From: Planctomycetota bacterium
GTDB lineage: Bacteria; Planctomycetota; UBA11346
Length of the DNA stretch: 64,000 nucleotides
Assembly: GCA_014193115.1 (NCBI GenBank)
Contig: BJHQ01000008.1
Location: forward strand, 110,648 to 174,647
Direction of reading: 5' to 3'
Part shown: positions 45,133 to 52,477 of the stretch, piece by piece
Layout of the letters: every line of letters begins with the position of its first letter
Position numbering within the stretch: the stretch's first letter is position 1
The notes under the pieces: model-generated
The model's database searches: none
Told to the model about the DNA's origin: nothing
What the model saw: the letters and a program-made list of their open reading frames with translations, nothing else
Program-made: the position numbers and the translations under genes

Positions 45133-46910
45133 GGCGGACCCTCCCGGGTGTCGGTTCCGGCATTGATGCGGTCAGGCTGATTGCGGCCAACGTCCGCCGC
45201 CGGGGTCGGTCGCGCCCCCAGGATCGCAGCCGCAGCACCTGGGCTGTGGCCCAGCATCTTGCCGGCCACGATGGCGGCCATGTGGGCGGCGTGGTCTTGA
45301 CCAATCCGGCCATAAATCCGGGTCGATTTGCTGCCGGGGGCGTGGCCAAGCTGCCGGCCGATCTCGGCTTCCGAGAATCCCGCCATGGCCATGTGTGCGC
45401 CCACGGATCGGCGAATGTCGTGAAAGCGCAGGTCCATCACCGTGCCTTCGCTGGGATCACCGCCGGCAGCGGCCACGCGATCCCGCAGGGCATCGACCAC
45501 CCGCGCCAGTGGATGGCGCATGCCGGATTCCCGCCGGCCCAGGGCTGCCCGCCAGAATGCGTCCGCCAAGTCGGCGAGCCCGGCGGTTTCCACATCCAAC
45601 CGTTCCGGCGGCCAGGACTCGATGCCGGCCAGGACTTGGAGCAGGCGCCGGGCTTCCATGCGCCAGCGGATGCGATCCCAGGCGCGGCCGGGGTCGATCG
45701 TGTGCCGTTTTGGGTCGGTGGCCTGGGGGAACACCCATGCTTTGCTGGGACATTCCGCACGCCATGCGCGCAGCCGATCGCACACCACCGGCGGAAGGCT
45801 GAGCTTCATCTCTGTCCCGCCCTTCGATTTGTGGCCAGGGATGCGCCAGGTCCCCCGGGCCAGGTCCAGTTCTGCGCCTTCACCGGGCCAGGGCATGCTC
45901 AGCAGGTTTGCCAGGCGCGCCCCGGTGGTGGCGGCAAGCAGGAAGAACAGCGGCCAGGGCGCGGCTTCCTCGGCCACGCCTTCCCAGAACCAGGACAGCT
46001 CCGGCCCCGCCATGTGGCGATCGCGGGAGGTTTCCCGATGGCGATACTCAGCCGACCGGGCGGCGGGGTTGGTCAGGTCGGGGGCGGCCTTGGCGAAGAT
46101 GGTGCCGACCAGCACCGCCGCGCGGTTGGCCAAGGTAGCGCCCCGTTCCTGGGTGATGGTTTCATGCAGGCGGCGCACGTCCTCGGCCATCAGATCAGCA
46201 GCCAGACGACCACCAGTCCAGCGGGCTTCCACCTTTGTCCCACAGGTCGGACAGGGGTGGCGCTCCCGGGTGTGGGTGGCCCCGGTCACGATGTTGGACT
46301 TGGCCTTGCCGGCGGTGGTCTTGGTCTGCTTCGCCCGGCGTGGTTCGTAGGATTCCCGCGATGCGGTCCAAACCACCTCGGCGCCGACATGACCATCGGG
46401 ACAGCAGGTCATGAGCCGCACCTTGAAGGCAGGGGCCAGCACCCGAGCCCACAGCCAGCAATCCATTTTGACCGATGACGGCCGCTTGTTCGGCAGTGCG
46501 TGCTTGGCCAGGTAGGACTCCCACAGGTCTCCCATGGCGACCTTGTCGGCGGCCCGTGCTTGGGTTCGGTCCTCCCACGGTCGTTCCCCGTTGGCGATGG
46601 CCCCAAGCAGCCCCTGGGCCAGTCGCCGGGCATCGTCAACGCTGAGGCTGGGATGATCGCCCAGCCGCATGAAGCGAGCCCGCCCGCACGCCCAACGGAT
46701 CAGCCAGAGCGACTTGGACCCGGCCGACACTTGGCAGGCAAGCCCGCGCACCTCCGCGTCCCAGACGATGGTCCGTCCGCGCTTGCCGCCATCCGCTGCG
46801 TCAAACCGCAAAGCGTCCAAGCGCGCCTTGGTGAACACGATGCGCCGGTGCTGCTCGCGCGCGGGGTCGCCGGCGGGTTCCGGCAGGCCAGGTTCCAATG
46901 GTGCCGGCAT
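45129..46910 (-). CDS. int: Tyrosine recombinase (P4-type integrase) with zinc-ribbon-like insertion
   Basis: 593 residues. An N-terminal arm-DNA-binding domain (residues about 20-115, VRGLACQVSAGSKSLWLIRW, then MRLGDHPSLSVDDARRLAQ) is followed by a core-binding region and the catalytic domain with Arg 332 (TGARLANLL), Lys near 361-363 (PGHKSKGG), His 497-Arg 500 (FHDIRR), His 523 (LGHAPGSK) and nucleophile Tyr 533 (RIYGR). An insertion at 165-235 carries Cys 169, 170, 220 and 223. The ATG at 46910 has AGGA 5 bases upstream; a longer frame reads through the arm-site repeats and is rejected. The gene abuts attR and recombines the tRNA-Ala site. Confidence 0.95.
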   Translation of the reverse strand: MPAPLEPGLPEPAGDPAREQHRRIVFTKARLDALRFDAADGGKRGRTIVWDAEVRGLACQVSAGSKSLWLIRWACGRARFMRLGDHPSLSVDDARRLAQGLLGAIANGERPWEDRTQARAADKVAMGDLWESYLAKHALPNKRPSSVKMDCWLWARVLAPAFKVRLMTCCPDGHVGAEVVWTASRESYEPRRAKQTKTTAGKAKSNIVTGATHTRERHPCPTCGTKVEARWTGGRLAADLMAEDVRRLHETITQERGATLANRAAVLVGTIFAKAAPDLTNPAARSAEYRHRETSRDRHMAGPELSWFWEGVAEEAAPWPLFFLLAATTGARLANLLSMPWPGEGAELDLARGTWRIPGHKSKGGTEMKLSLPPVVCDRLRAWRAECPSKAWVFPQATDPKRHTIDPGRAWDRIRWRMEARRLLQVLAGIESWPPERLDVETAGLADLADAFWRAALGRRESGMRHPLARVVDALRDRVAAAGGDPSEGTVMDLRFHDIRRSVGAHMAMAGFSEAEIGRQLGHAPGSKSTRIYGRIGQDHAAHMAAIVAGKMLGHSPGAAAAILGARPTPAADVGRNQPDRINAGTDTREGPP

Positions 46911-46925
46911 GCTGTCCTCAGAGGT

Positions 46926-46983
46926 CTGACAAATGCCTGACAAATGCCAGAAGTCAAAAACGGGCAAATGTGGCATTTGTCAG
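46926..46983. promoter_or_regulatory. Right arm-type integrase site cluster
   Basis: CTGACAAATGC at 46926-46936, CTGACAAATGCCAG at 46937-46950, CGGGCAAATG at 46961-46970 and the inverted TGGCATTTGTCAG at 46971-46983. They match the repeat inside attL. They lie between the integrase start and attR, so integrase binding would also cover its own promoter region. Confidence 0.7.
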
Positions 46984-47065
46984 TCAACGTAGAAAACAGC
47001 GTAAGTACCTATGAAATCAATCAAGCGCCATTTACCACAAACCCCACCAAACGCCGGTCCCTGTA

Positions 47066-47120
47066 AATGGCATTCAAAAGGTCAGGAGTTCGAATCTCCT
47101 TACCTCCACCATCGGCGATC
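47066..47120. repeat. attR, displaced 3' half of the tRNA-Ala gene
   Basis: Identical to 40024-40078. It is a tRNA fragment lacking the 5' half and cannot form a tRNA. It marks the right junction with host DNA. Confidence 0.92.
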
Positions 47121-47126
47121 AAGAAA

Positions 47127-47154
47127 AACCTCAGGTGAAAGCCTGGGGTTTTTT
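47127..47154 (+). terminator. Rho-independent terminator, original host copy
   Basis: AACCTCAGG (47127-47135) pairs with CCTGGGGTT (47142-47150), loop TGAAAG, then a T run. It differs by one loop base from the hairpin after the intact tRNA. Confidence 0.88.
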
Positions 47155-47206
47155 GTTGTTGTTGTGACCCGGCTTTCGCGATTTTTCTGCCGAGCCGGGG
47201 CGCAGC

Positions 47207-48469
47207 TCAGTCCTTGATTGGGTCGGTCGCTGCCCGGACAGGTTCGGCCAATGCTTCCACTAATTTCCGGCGATCCGCCGGGGTGTGATCGGCGGTGACC
47301 GACAGGCGCAGCCGGCAATGACCGGGTGGTACGGTCGGCGGACGGATCGCGGGGGCGTGGTGGCCGGCCTCGCGCAGGCGTTGGGCGAGGGCCAGGGTGG
47401 CGGCTTCGTCGCCGACCAGCAGGGGGACGATGGCTGAGCGGCCCTCGGGTACGGTCCAGCCGCGCTGGCGGAGGTCCTGGCGGAGGTCCTGGGCGGTGGC
47501 GCGGACCGTGGTGGCGAGATCCGGGTGGCGCTCGATCAGGTCGAGGGCCGACACGGCGGCGCCGGCAGCGGCCGGGGCCAGGGCGGTGCTGAAGATGAAG
47601 GCCCGGCCGCGGTTGATGATCAGGTCGATCAGGTCGTGGTCGCCGGCGATGAAACCGCCTTGGGATCCCAGGGATTTGGAGCAGGTGCCGATCCTGAGAT
47701 CGGGACTGATGCCGAGGTCCGCGGCCAGGCCGCGGCCACCGGGGCCGAGCACGCCCAGGGCGTGGGCCTCGTCCACCACGAGCAGCGCCCCATGGCGCTG
47801 GCACAGGCTGTGGATGGCGGACAGCGGCGCCTCATCGCCATCCATCGAATAGACCGCCTCGACGCAGACGATCCGCCTCCGGGCGCTGTCGCCGCGGATC
47901 AGCTGGCGCTCAAGATCCGCCGGGTCGTTGTGGGCGAAGCGCAGCACCTGGCCGGCGGCCAGGGCGGCGCCATCATAGGTCGAGGCATGGCACAGCCGGT
48001 CGAGGATCAGCAGATCCTCGTTGGAGGACGCCAGCGCTGACAGGGCTGCGACGTTGGCCTGGTAGCCGCTGGCGGTGACCACGGTGGATTGGGCGCCGAG
48101 CCATCGTGCGAGCCGCTGCTCGAGCTGGGCGTGGCAGGGCAGCGATCCGGCGAGCAGCCGGGCCGAACCGGCTCCGGCACCCCAGCGCCGCACGGCGCGC
48201 TGGGCACCGTTCTTGACCATCCGGGTCTGGGCAGCGCCGAGGTAGTCGTTGGAGGCCCAATTGATCAGTTTCAGTCGTTTGCCGCCAACCCGGAGCACGA
48301 TCCGCCGGCCGCCGGCGGAATCGAGCTGGGGGCGAACCCGCAGTCGTCCAGCGGCGGCGATCTCGGCGAGTTCGTCCTTGATGCCCTGGCGCATGGTCGA
48401 CGCGGCTGCGGTCTGAGGGCTGGGAACGCCGAGGGCCTGCTCGGCAGGGGGCGGAAGCGGATCGGTCAT
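47207..48469 (-). CDS. bioF: 8-amino-7-oxononanoate synthase family enzyme
   Basis: 420 residues, alpha-oxoamine synthase family (BioF/KBL). It would condense pimeloyl-thioester with alanine in biotin synthesis. Visible motifs are LINWASNDYLG at the start, GAGSARLLAGS, SGYQANVAALSAL, LVVDEAHALGVLGPGGRG with the PLP-contacting Asp, and GTCSKSLGSQGGFIAG with the Schiff-base Lys. BioF and 2-amino-3-ketobutyrate ligase are hard to separate by eye, and no other bio gene is nearby, so the reaction is probable rather than certain. It needs PLP, made through the product of the next gene upstream (pdxJ), 28 bp away. Confidence 0.85.
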   Translation of the reverse strand: MTDPLPPPAEQALGVPSPQTAAASTMRQGIKDELAEIAAAGRLRVRPQLDSAGGRRIVLRVGGKRLKLINWASNDYLGAAQTRMVKNGAQRAVRRWGAGAGSARLLAGSLPCHAQLEQRLARWLGAQSTVVTASGYQANVAALSALASSNEDLLILDRLCHASTYDGAALAAGQVLRFAHNDPADLERQLIRGDSARRRIVCVEAVYSMDGDEAPLSAIHSLCQRHGALLVVDEAHALGVLGPGGRGLAADLGISPDLRIGTCSKSLGSQGGFIAGDHDLIDLIINRGRAFIFSTALAPAAAGAAVSALDLIERHPDLATTVRATAQDLRQDLRQRGWTVPEGRSAIVPLLVGDEAATLALAQRLREAGHHAPAIRPPTVPPGHCRLRLSVTADHTPADRRKLVEALAEPVRAATDPIKD

Positions 48470-48497
48470 GCTGGTGCGATCCGGGCGGGTGAGCGCA

Positions 48498-49319
48498 TCA
48501 CTCCGCTGTCTCCGGCCGGCTGGTCGCCGCTGTCTGCGGCCGGCTGGTCTCCGGCAGGCTGGTCACCGGCCAGGCCGACCTGGGGTTGGAATGTCCCAGG
48601 CAAATCCTGACATAACGCTCGACGGCGCCAGCGAAGCCGAAATCGAGCGCGTCCGCGACCAGGGCATGACCGATGCTGACCTCCAGCACGTCGGGCACCG
48701 TGGCCAGGAACGGTCCGAGGTTTTCCAGGTCGAGGTCGTGTCCGGCGTTTACGCCCAGTCCGGCGCCGGCAGCCGCCAGCGCGGTGGCGCGGTAGCGGGC
48801 GAGCACCGCGTCGCGGTCGCTGCCGGCAAAAGCCCGGGCATAGGGTTCGGTGTACAGCTCGATGCGGTCGGTGCCGGTGGCGGCGGCGAGGGCGACTTGG
48901 GCCGGCTCGGGATCGAGGAAGATCGACACCCGGATGCGGTTCGCCCGCAGCCGGCCCACCACCCGCCGCAGGGTCTCGGCATGCACCCCGCAGTCCCAGC
49001 CGTGGTCGCTGGTGCGCTGGGTCGGCGAATCTGGGACCAGCGTGCATTGCTCAGGAACCACGGCGCAGACCAGGGCGAGGAAGGCCTCGTCAGGGAAGCC
49101 TTCGATATTGAACTCCCGGCCCTGCTGGCGGGTGAGTGCACGCAGCTCGGTCACATCCCGTGGCCGGGTATGCCGCTGATCCGGACGCGGATGGACGGTG
49201 ATGCCGTGGGCTCCGGCGGCGAGGCAGGCCCGGGCCGCCGCCAGCACGTCGGGCCGCCCGGTCTCGCGGGTATTCCGAAGCAGGGCGACCTTGTTGAGAT
49301 TGGCGCTGAACGCGGTCAT
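48498..49319 (-). CDS. pdxJ: Pyridoxine 5'-phosphate synthase
   Basis: 273 residues; a TIM-barrel enzyme joining 3-amino-2-oxopropyl phosphate and deoxyxylulose phosphate to give pyridoxine 5'-phosphate in the DXP-dependent PLP pathway. Family motifs are SANLNKVALLRNTRE, GITVHPRPDQRHTRPRDV, EFNIEGFP, CTLVPDSPTQRTSDHGWD, VSIFLDPEP and the end VSIGHALVADALDFGF. The start is taken at 49319 to match the family N-terminus; ATG 49328 would add three residues. The last 30 residues are an unusual tail of Thr-Ser-x-Pro-x-Thr repeats encoded by a GC-rich tandem repeat. It is followed by bioF on the same strand. Confidence 0.95.
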   Translation of the reverse strand: MTAFSANLNKVALLRNTRETGRPDVLAAARACLAAGAHGITVHPRPDQRHTRPRDVTELRALTRQQGREFNIEGFPDEAFLALVCAVVPEQCTLVPDSPTQRTSDHGWDCGVHAETLRRVVGRLRANRIRVSIFLDPEPAQVALAAATGTDRIELYTEPYARAFAGSDRDAVLARYRATALAAAGAGLGVNAGHDLDLENLGPFLATVPDVLEVSIGHALVADALDFGFAGAVERYVRICLGHSNPRSAWPVTSLPETSRPQTAATSRPETAE

Positions 49320-49473
49320 GCCGGGCATGCTGGGCGGAACGCCCAGGCGCCAAGACGTGACGCCCTGGCTGCCGACCGCGACGCGGCGAACCGATCAGGA
49401 GGGCCGATCAGGTCGGCCTGGACCCGAGCCCGGATGATCGTCAGTTTTCTTGGATATTGCCGCCGCATCCCGC

Positions 49474-50154
49474 TCACAGACCGCCGCCGCCACCTGCCCG
49501 CCACTGGTCGGGGACCGGGATGGTGCCGGCCGGCACGCCGCGGAGCGGCGTGCCGCCATCGACTGCGCCGATGGTCAGGCTGTAGATCACTTCCTTCCGC
49601 ACATCGACGCCGTCGGTCTTTTGGACATCCAGTTCGCGGTCGCCAGCCATCGGTCGGACGATGTAGAAATAGTAGGCGCCATCGGCCAGCTGGCCGAAGC
49701 CGCGGGTCCGATTGGGTTCGATGGTCACCTCCAGGCCGGTGCCGTCGACCTTGCGCCGGATGCCGATGGTGATGTTCGCCTCTTCGCGGTTGGTGATCTC
49801 GATGGTGTTCTTGCCGCTGCGTGGGACCTTCTTTTTGTAAGTGAACCGCTTGTCGAGGCGGAGCAGGGTCTCGTTGCGGTTGAGCCATTCCTCTTCATGC
49901 AGGACCATGCCGGCATCGAGCTGCTTTTTTGAGAACGCGGTGATCTTCTCTTGCAGTTCCTTGGGCAGGGCGGCGGGTTCGACTTCGTTCAGGCGGAGCG
50001 AGGTCAGGGTCGTTCCGGTGCGCAGCAGGAAGGTCGCCTTGGGCAGCGATGGGTCGCAGTCGATCGTGTCATAGGTGAGTTTGCGACCGTCCTTGGTGGC
50101 CAGTTCGGCAGCCGCGGCTGCGGCCACCACGACGAGGAGCAGGGCGAAGCGCAT
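49474..50154 (-). CDS. Secreted hypothetical protein
   Basis: 226 residues with a signal peptide (RFALLLVVVAAAAAAELA). The sequence after it (ATKDGRKLTYDTIDCDPS) resembles short SH3-like 'DGR..egel' modules of planctomycete secreted proteins, followed by a charged helix and a beta domain (NTIEITNREEANITIGIRRK). It ends in a Gly-rich tail. No catalytic motif is seen. It is divergent from nothing nearby and probably monocistronic. Confidence 0.6.
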   Translation of the reverse strand: MRFALLLVVVAAAAAAELATKDGRKLTYDTIDCDPSLPKATFLLRTGTTLTSLRLNEVEPAALPKELQEKITAFSKKQLDAGMVLHEEEWLNRNETLLRLDKRFTYKKKVPRSGKNTIEITNREEANITIGIRRKVDGTGLEVTIEPNRTRGFGQLADGAYYFYIVRPMAGDRELDVQKTDGVDVRKEVIYSLTIGAVDGGTPLRGVPAGTIPVPDQWRAGGGGGL

Positions 50155-50248
50155 GGCGTGAGCCTGGGCGGCACGTCAGCGGAGCAACAGCGGGATCAAC
50201 CCAGCGGCGTTCCCTGCGCATCACTGCGTGGAGATCCGACGCGGCTGC

Positions 50249-51103
50249 TCACACCGCGTTGGCGGCCTGCTCTTTGAGCTGGTCGATCAGCAGGCGGCCT
50301 TCGACGGTCAGGGCCGACAAGGTCGCATCGTTGGCCTTGGCCGCGGTGGTCGACAGCTCGCGGCCGAGTTCCTGGCTGAGGAAATCGAGCTTCCGGCCGA
50401 TTTCCCCGCCGGCGCTCAGCGTGGCGTCGAGGGCCGCAAGATGGCTGGCCAATCGGGTCAGCTCCTCGGTAACGTCGATGCGCTCAGCGATCAGCGCGAT
50501 TTCGCGGACCAGAACGGCCGGATCGGGCGCGGGCAGTCCGCTGCCCGTGAGGGCCTCAGCGATCCGTTGGTGCAGTCCGGCCCGGGCTTTGGGCAGGCGC
50601 TCGGCCGCTGCGTGGTGCAATCGGGGAAGCAGCCCACGCAGGCCATCGGCGCAGCTCTGGAAGGCCGCCTGCAACGCGGTGCCCTCGCGGCGACGGGCGG
50701 CAAGCAGGTCGTCGAGGGCGAGATCGCAGGTACGCTGGATCAGCTCAGCCGCGCCGGCGGCCTCGTCCCGGGCCAGCGGCAGCAGAGACGCCACCCGATC
50801 GAGCGTCGGCAGCGGCGCGCCCAGCTCGGCGGCAAGTGCTGCCAGGTCGCGCCACGCCGCCGCCAACCGGGCGCGATCGAGCGGTATGGCCTGGGCCGAC
50901 ACGGTGACTTGGACCGTGATCGAACCGCGGACCAGGCGTTCCCGGCAGCGCCGGCGGAGGTCTTCATCGATCGCCAGGTCGCGGTTGTCGCCGCGCACCG
51001 CCACCTGGATCGCCCTGTGGTTCACCGAGGAAATCTGCACTTCGACGGTCATCCCGTGCTCGTTCAAGCGGCTGCGGCCGAAGCCGGTCATGGAGACGAT
51101 CAT
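50249..51103 (-). CDS. yicC: YicC/YloC-family endoribonuclease
   Basis: 284 residues matching the YicC family over its whole length: the start MIVSMTGFGRSRLNEHGMTV, EVQISSVNHRAIQVAVR, and the C-terminal DUF1732 signature GGEIGRKLDFLSQELGRELSTTAAKANDA. Family members are cytoplasmic RNases implicated in small-RNA turnover and stress response. The ATG at 51103 fits the family start. It lies 33 bp after lpxB on the same strand. Elsewhere yicC is often found near gmk and rpoZ, which are not in view here. Confidence 0.93.
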   Translation of the reverse strand: MIVSMTGFGRSRLNEHGMTVEVQISSVNHRAIQVAVRGDNRDLAIDEDLRRRCRERLVRGSITVQVTVSAQAIPLDRARLAAAWRDLAALAAELGAPLPTLDRVASLLPLARDEAAGAAELIQRTCDLALDDLLAARRREGTALQAAFQSCADGLRGLLPRLHHAAAERLPKARAGLHQRIAEALTGSGLPAPDPAVLVREIALIAERIDVTEELTRLASHLAALDATLSAGGEIGRKLDFLSQELGRELSTTAAKANDATLSALTVEGRLLIDQLKEQAANAV

Positions 51104-51136
51104 GGGATGCGCTGGTCCAGGTGCAGGGAGGGGTCG

Positions 51137-52351
51137 TCAGGTGACTTCGCTGCGCAGCCGGTCGCTGGTCCGCGAGGCGCCGCGCTTGGCGATGGCCAGG
51201 GTCAGCTCCTCAGCGACGACATCGGCGATCCGGGTCAGCGCACCGCCGCCGCCGAGTGCGGCACGGACCGCGGCGAGATCGGCGAGCATTTCGCTGCGAC
51301 GCGGACCGTCCCACAAGCGCAGCAGGTGGGCAGTCAGCCGCACCGGATCGAGTTGGCGTTGCAGGACCTCGGGCACCGCCCGCCAGCCGAGGACGATGTT
51401 GGGCAGGCCGACGTGATCGGTGCGGATCAGATGCCGGGCGATGGCCGCGGTGGGCGGGTCCATGCGATAGGCGATGACGTGGGGCAACCCGAGCAGACTG
51501 GCTTCGAGGCTGGCGGTGCCCGAGGCCACCAGCCCGGCCTGGGCCGCGGCGCACAAACTGCGGAAACGCCCTTCAACCAGCGGGAAATGGGTGATGGCGC
51601 GGTAGCGGCCGAGGGGCACATCGGGATGCCGCGACACCGCCACCCGCACCCGGGGCAGGCGGCGGCTCAGGGCCTCTGCCGCCTGGTGGAAGACCGGCAG
51701 CAGGGTCGCGACCTCGCGCTCCCGGCTACCCGGGGCGAGCAGCAGCAGCCGGTCCTCCGCCGCCAGGCCCAGCTCGCTGCGCACCTGGTCCGGCTCGGCG
51801 CCGGCGGCGACCAGATCGACCAGCGGATGGCCGATGAACTGCGCGGTGCACGACTTCGCCCAGCGCCCAGCGAAGCGGTTGAACAGCGGCGGTTCGAAGG
51901 GGAAGAAGCAGAGCAGCCGATCGACGCTGGCAGCGATGGATTTGGCCCGGCGCGGTTTCCATGCCCACACCTGGGGCGCCACGACATGGATGAAGCGCGT
52001 GCCGCGCTGGCGCAGGCCGGCCAGGCGGCGCAGCAGGCGCAGGTTGAAACCTGGATAATCGACGGTCACCACCACCGCCGGCGCGCTGTCGCGGACGATC
52101 CGGGCCAGGCGCATGCCGAGGCGGATGAACTCGGGCAGGCGGGCCAGGACCGGCAGCAATCCCATCACCGCCAGCCCGTCGATCGGCTGTTCGATCACCG
52201 CACCGGCGGCGCGGCAATGTTCTCCGCCCATTGCGGCCACGGTCAGGGCCGGATGCCGTCGACGCAGCTCGGCGATGATGGCTCCGGCATAGGCGTCGCC
52301 CGAGGGCTCGCCGCAGAGCACGAACAGATCGCAGGCGGGACTCAGACCCAT
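51137..52351 (-). CDS. lpxB: Lipid-A-disaccharide synthase
   Basis: 404 residues, GT19 glycosyltransferase. It joins UDP-2,3-diacylglucosamine and lipid X to make the lipid A disaccharide at the inner membrane. Visible motifs are LFVLCGEPSGDAYAGAIIAE, AMGGEHCRAAGAVI, VTVDYPGFNLRLLR, HVVAPQVWAWKPRRAKSI, FPFEPPLFNRF, FIGHPLVD, LLLLAPGSREREV and GLVASGTASLEASLLGLP. The start at 52351 matches the family; the longer open frame upstream is antisense to the TPR gene. Its presence implies an LPS-type outer membrane. It is followed by yicC. Confidence 0.95.
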   Translation of the reverse strand: MGLSPACDLFVLCGEPSGDAYAGAIIAELRRRHPALTVAAMGGEHCRAAGAVIEQPIDGLAVMGLLPVLARLPEFIRLGMRLARIVRDSAPAVVVTVDYPGFNLRLLRRLAGLRQRGTRFIHVVAPQVWAWKPRRAKSIAASVDRLLCFFPFEPPLFNRFAGRWAKSCTAQFIGHPLVDLVAAGAEPDQVRSELGLAAEDRLLLLAPGSREREVATLLPVFHQAAEALSRRLPRVRVAVSRHPDVPLGRYRAITHFPLVEGRFRSLCAAAQAGLVASGTASLEASLLGLPHVIAYRMDPPTAAIARHLIRTDHVGLPNIVLGWRAVPEVLQRQLDPVRLTAHLLRLWDGPRRSEMLADLAAVRAALGGGGALTRIADVVAEELTLAIAKRGASRTSDRLRSEVT

Positions 52352-52477
52352 GGCCGGGGATGCTCGCGCCCTCTGGCAGATGCCAAGGCCGGAAGCGGAG
52401 CGCGGCATGAACCAGAGCGCGGTCCGGGTCAGGACCTTCCCTGGTTGCCGGCGTCCTCGGGCGCCTAGCATGCCGTG

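Larger units (their letters stand above)
40024..47120. mobile_element. 7.04-kb integrated P4-like satellite or integrative replicon in tRNA-Ala
   Basis: Two perfect 55-bp direct repeats (40024-40078 and 47066-47120) contain the tRNA-Ala 3' half and bound a segment with a tyrosine integrase next to the right end. The cargo is all on the minus strand: integrase, a 262-residue unknown, an AlpA-like HTH, a winged-helix-like protein, a CHC2-like primase fragment, a TOPRIM+DUF927 helicase, an iteron region and a small basic protein. No portal, terminase, capsid, relaxase or type IV secretion gene is visible. This fits a satellite or minimal integrative plasmid that depends on a helper. G+C is close to that of the host, so it is not a recent arrival from a compositionally different genome. 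Confidence 0.9.

Noticed and set aside
45009..46478. 489-codon plus-strand frame inside the element
   Set aside because: It is antisense to the integrase with its complete catalytic residues, and its product is a Gly/Pro/Arg-rich shadow.
47066..47111. Second tRNA-Ala gene
   Set aside because: Only the anticodon arm to CCA end is present; the acceptor 5' strand and D arm are missing. It is the att copy.
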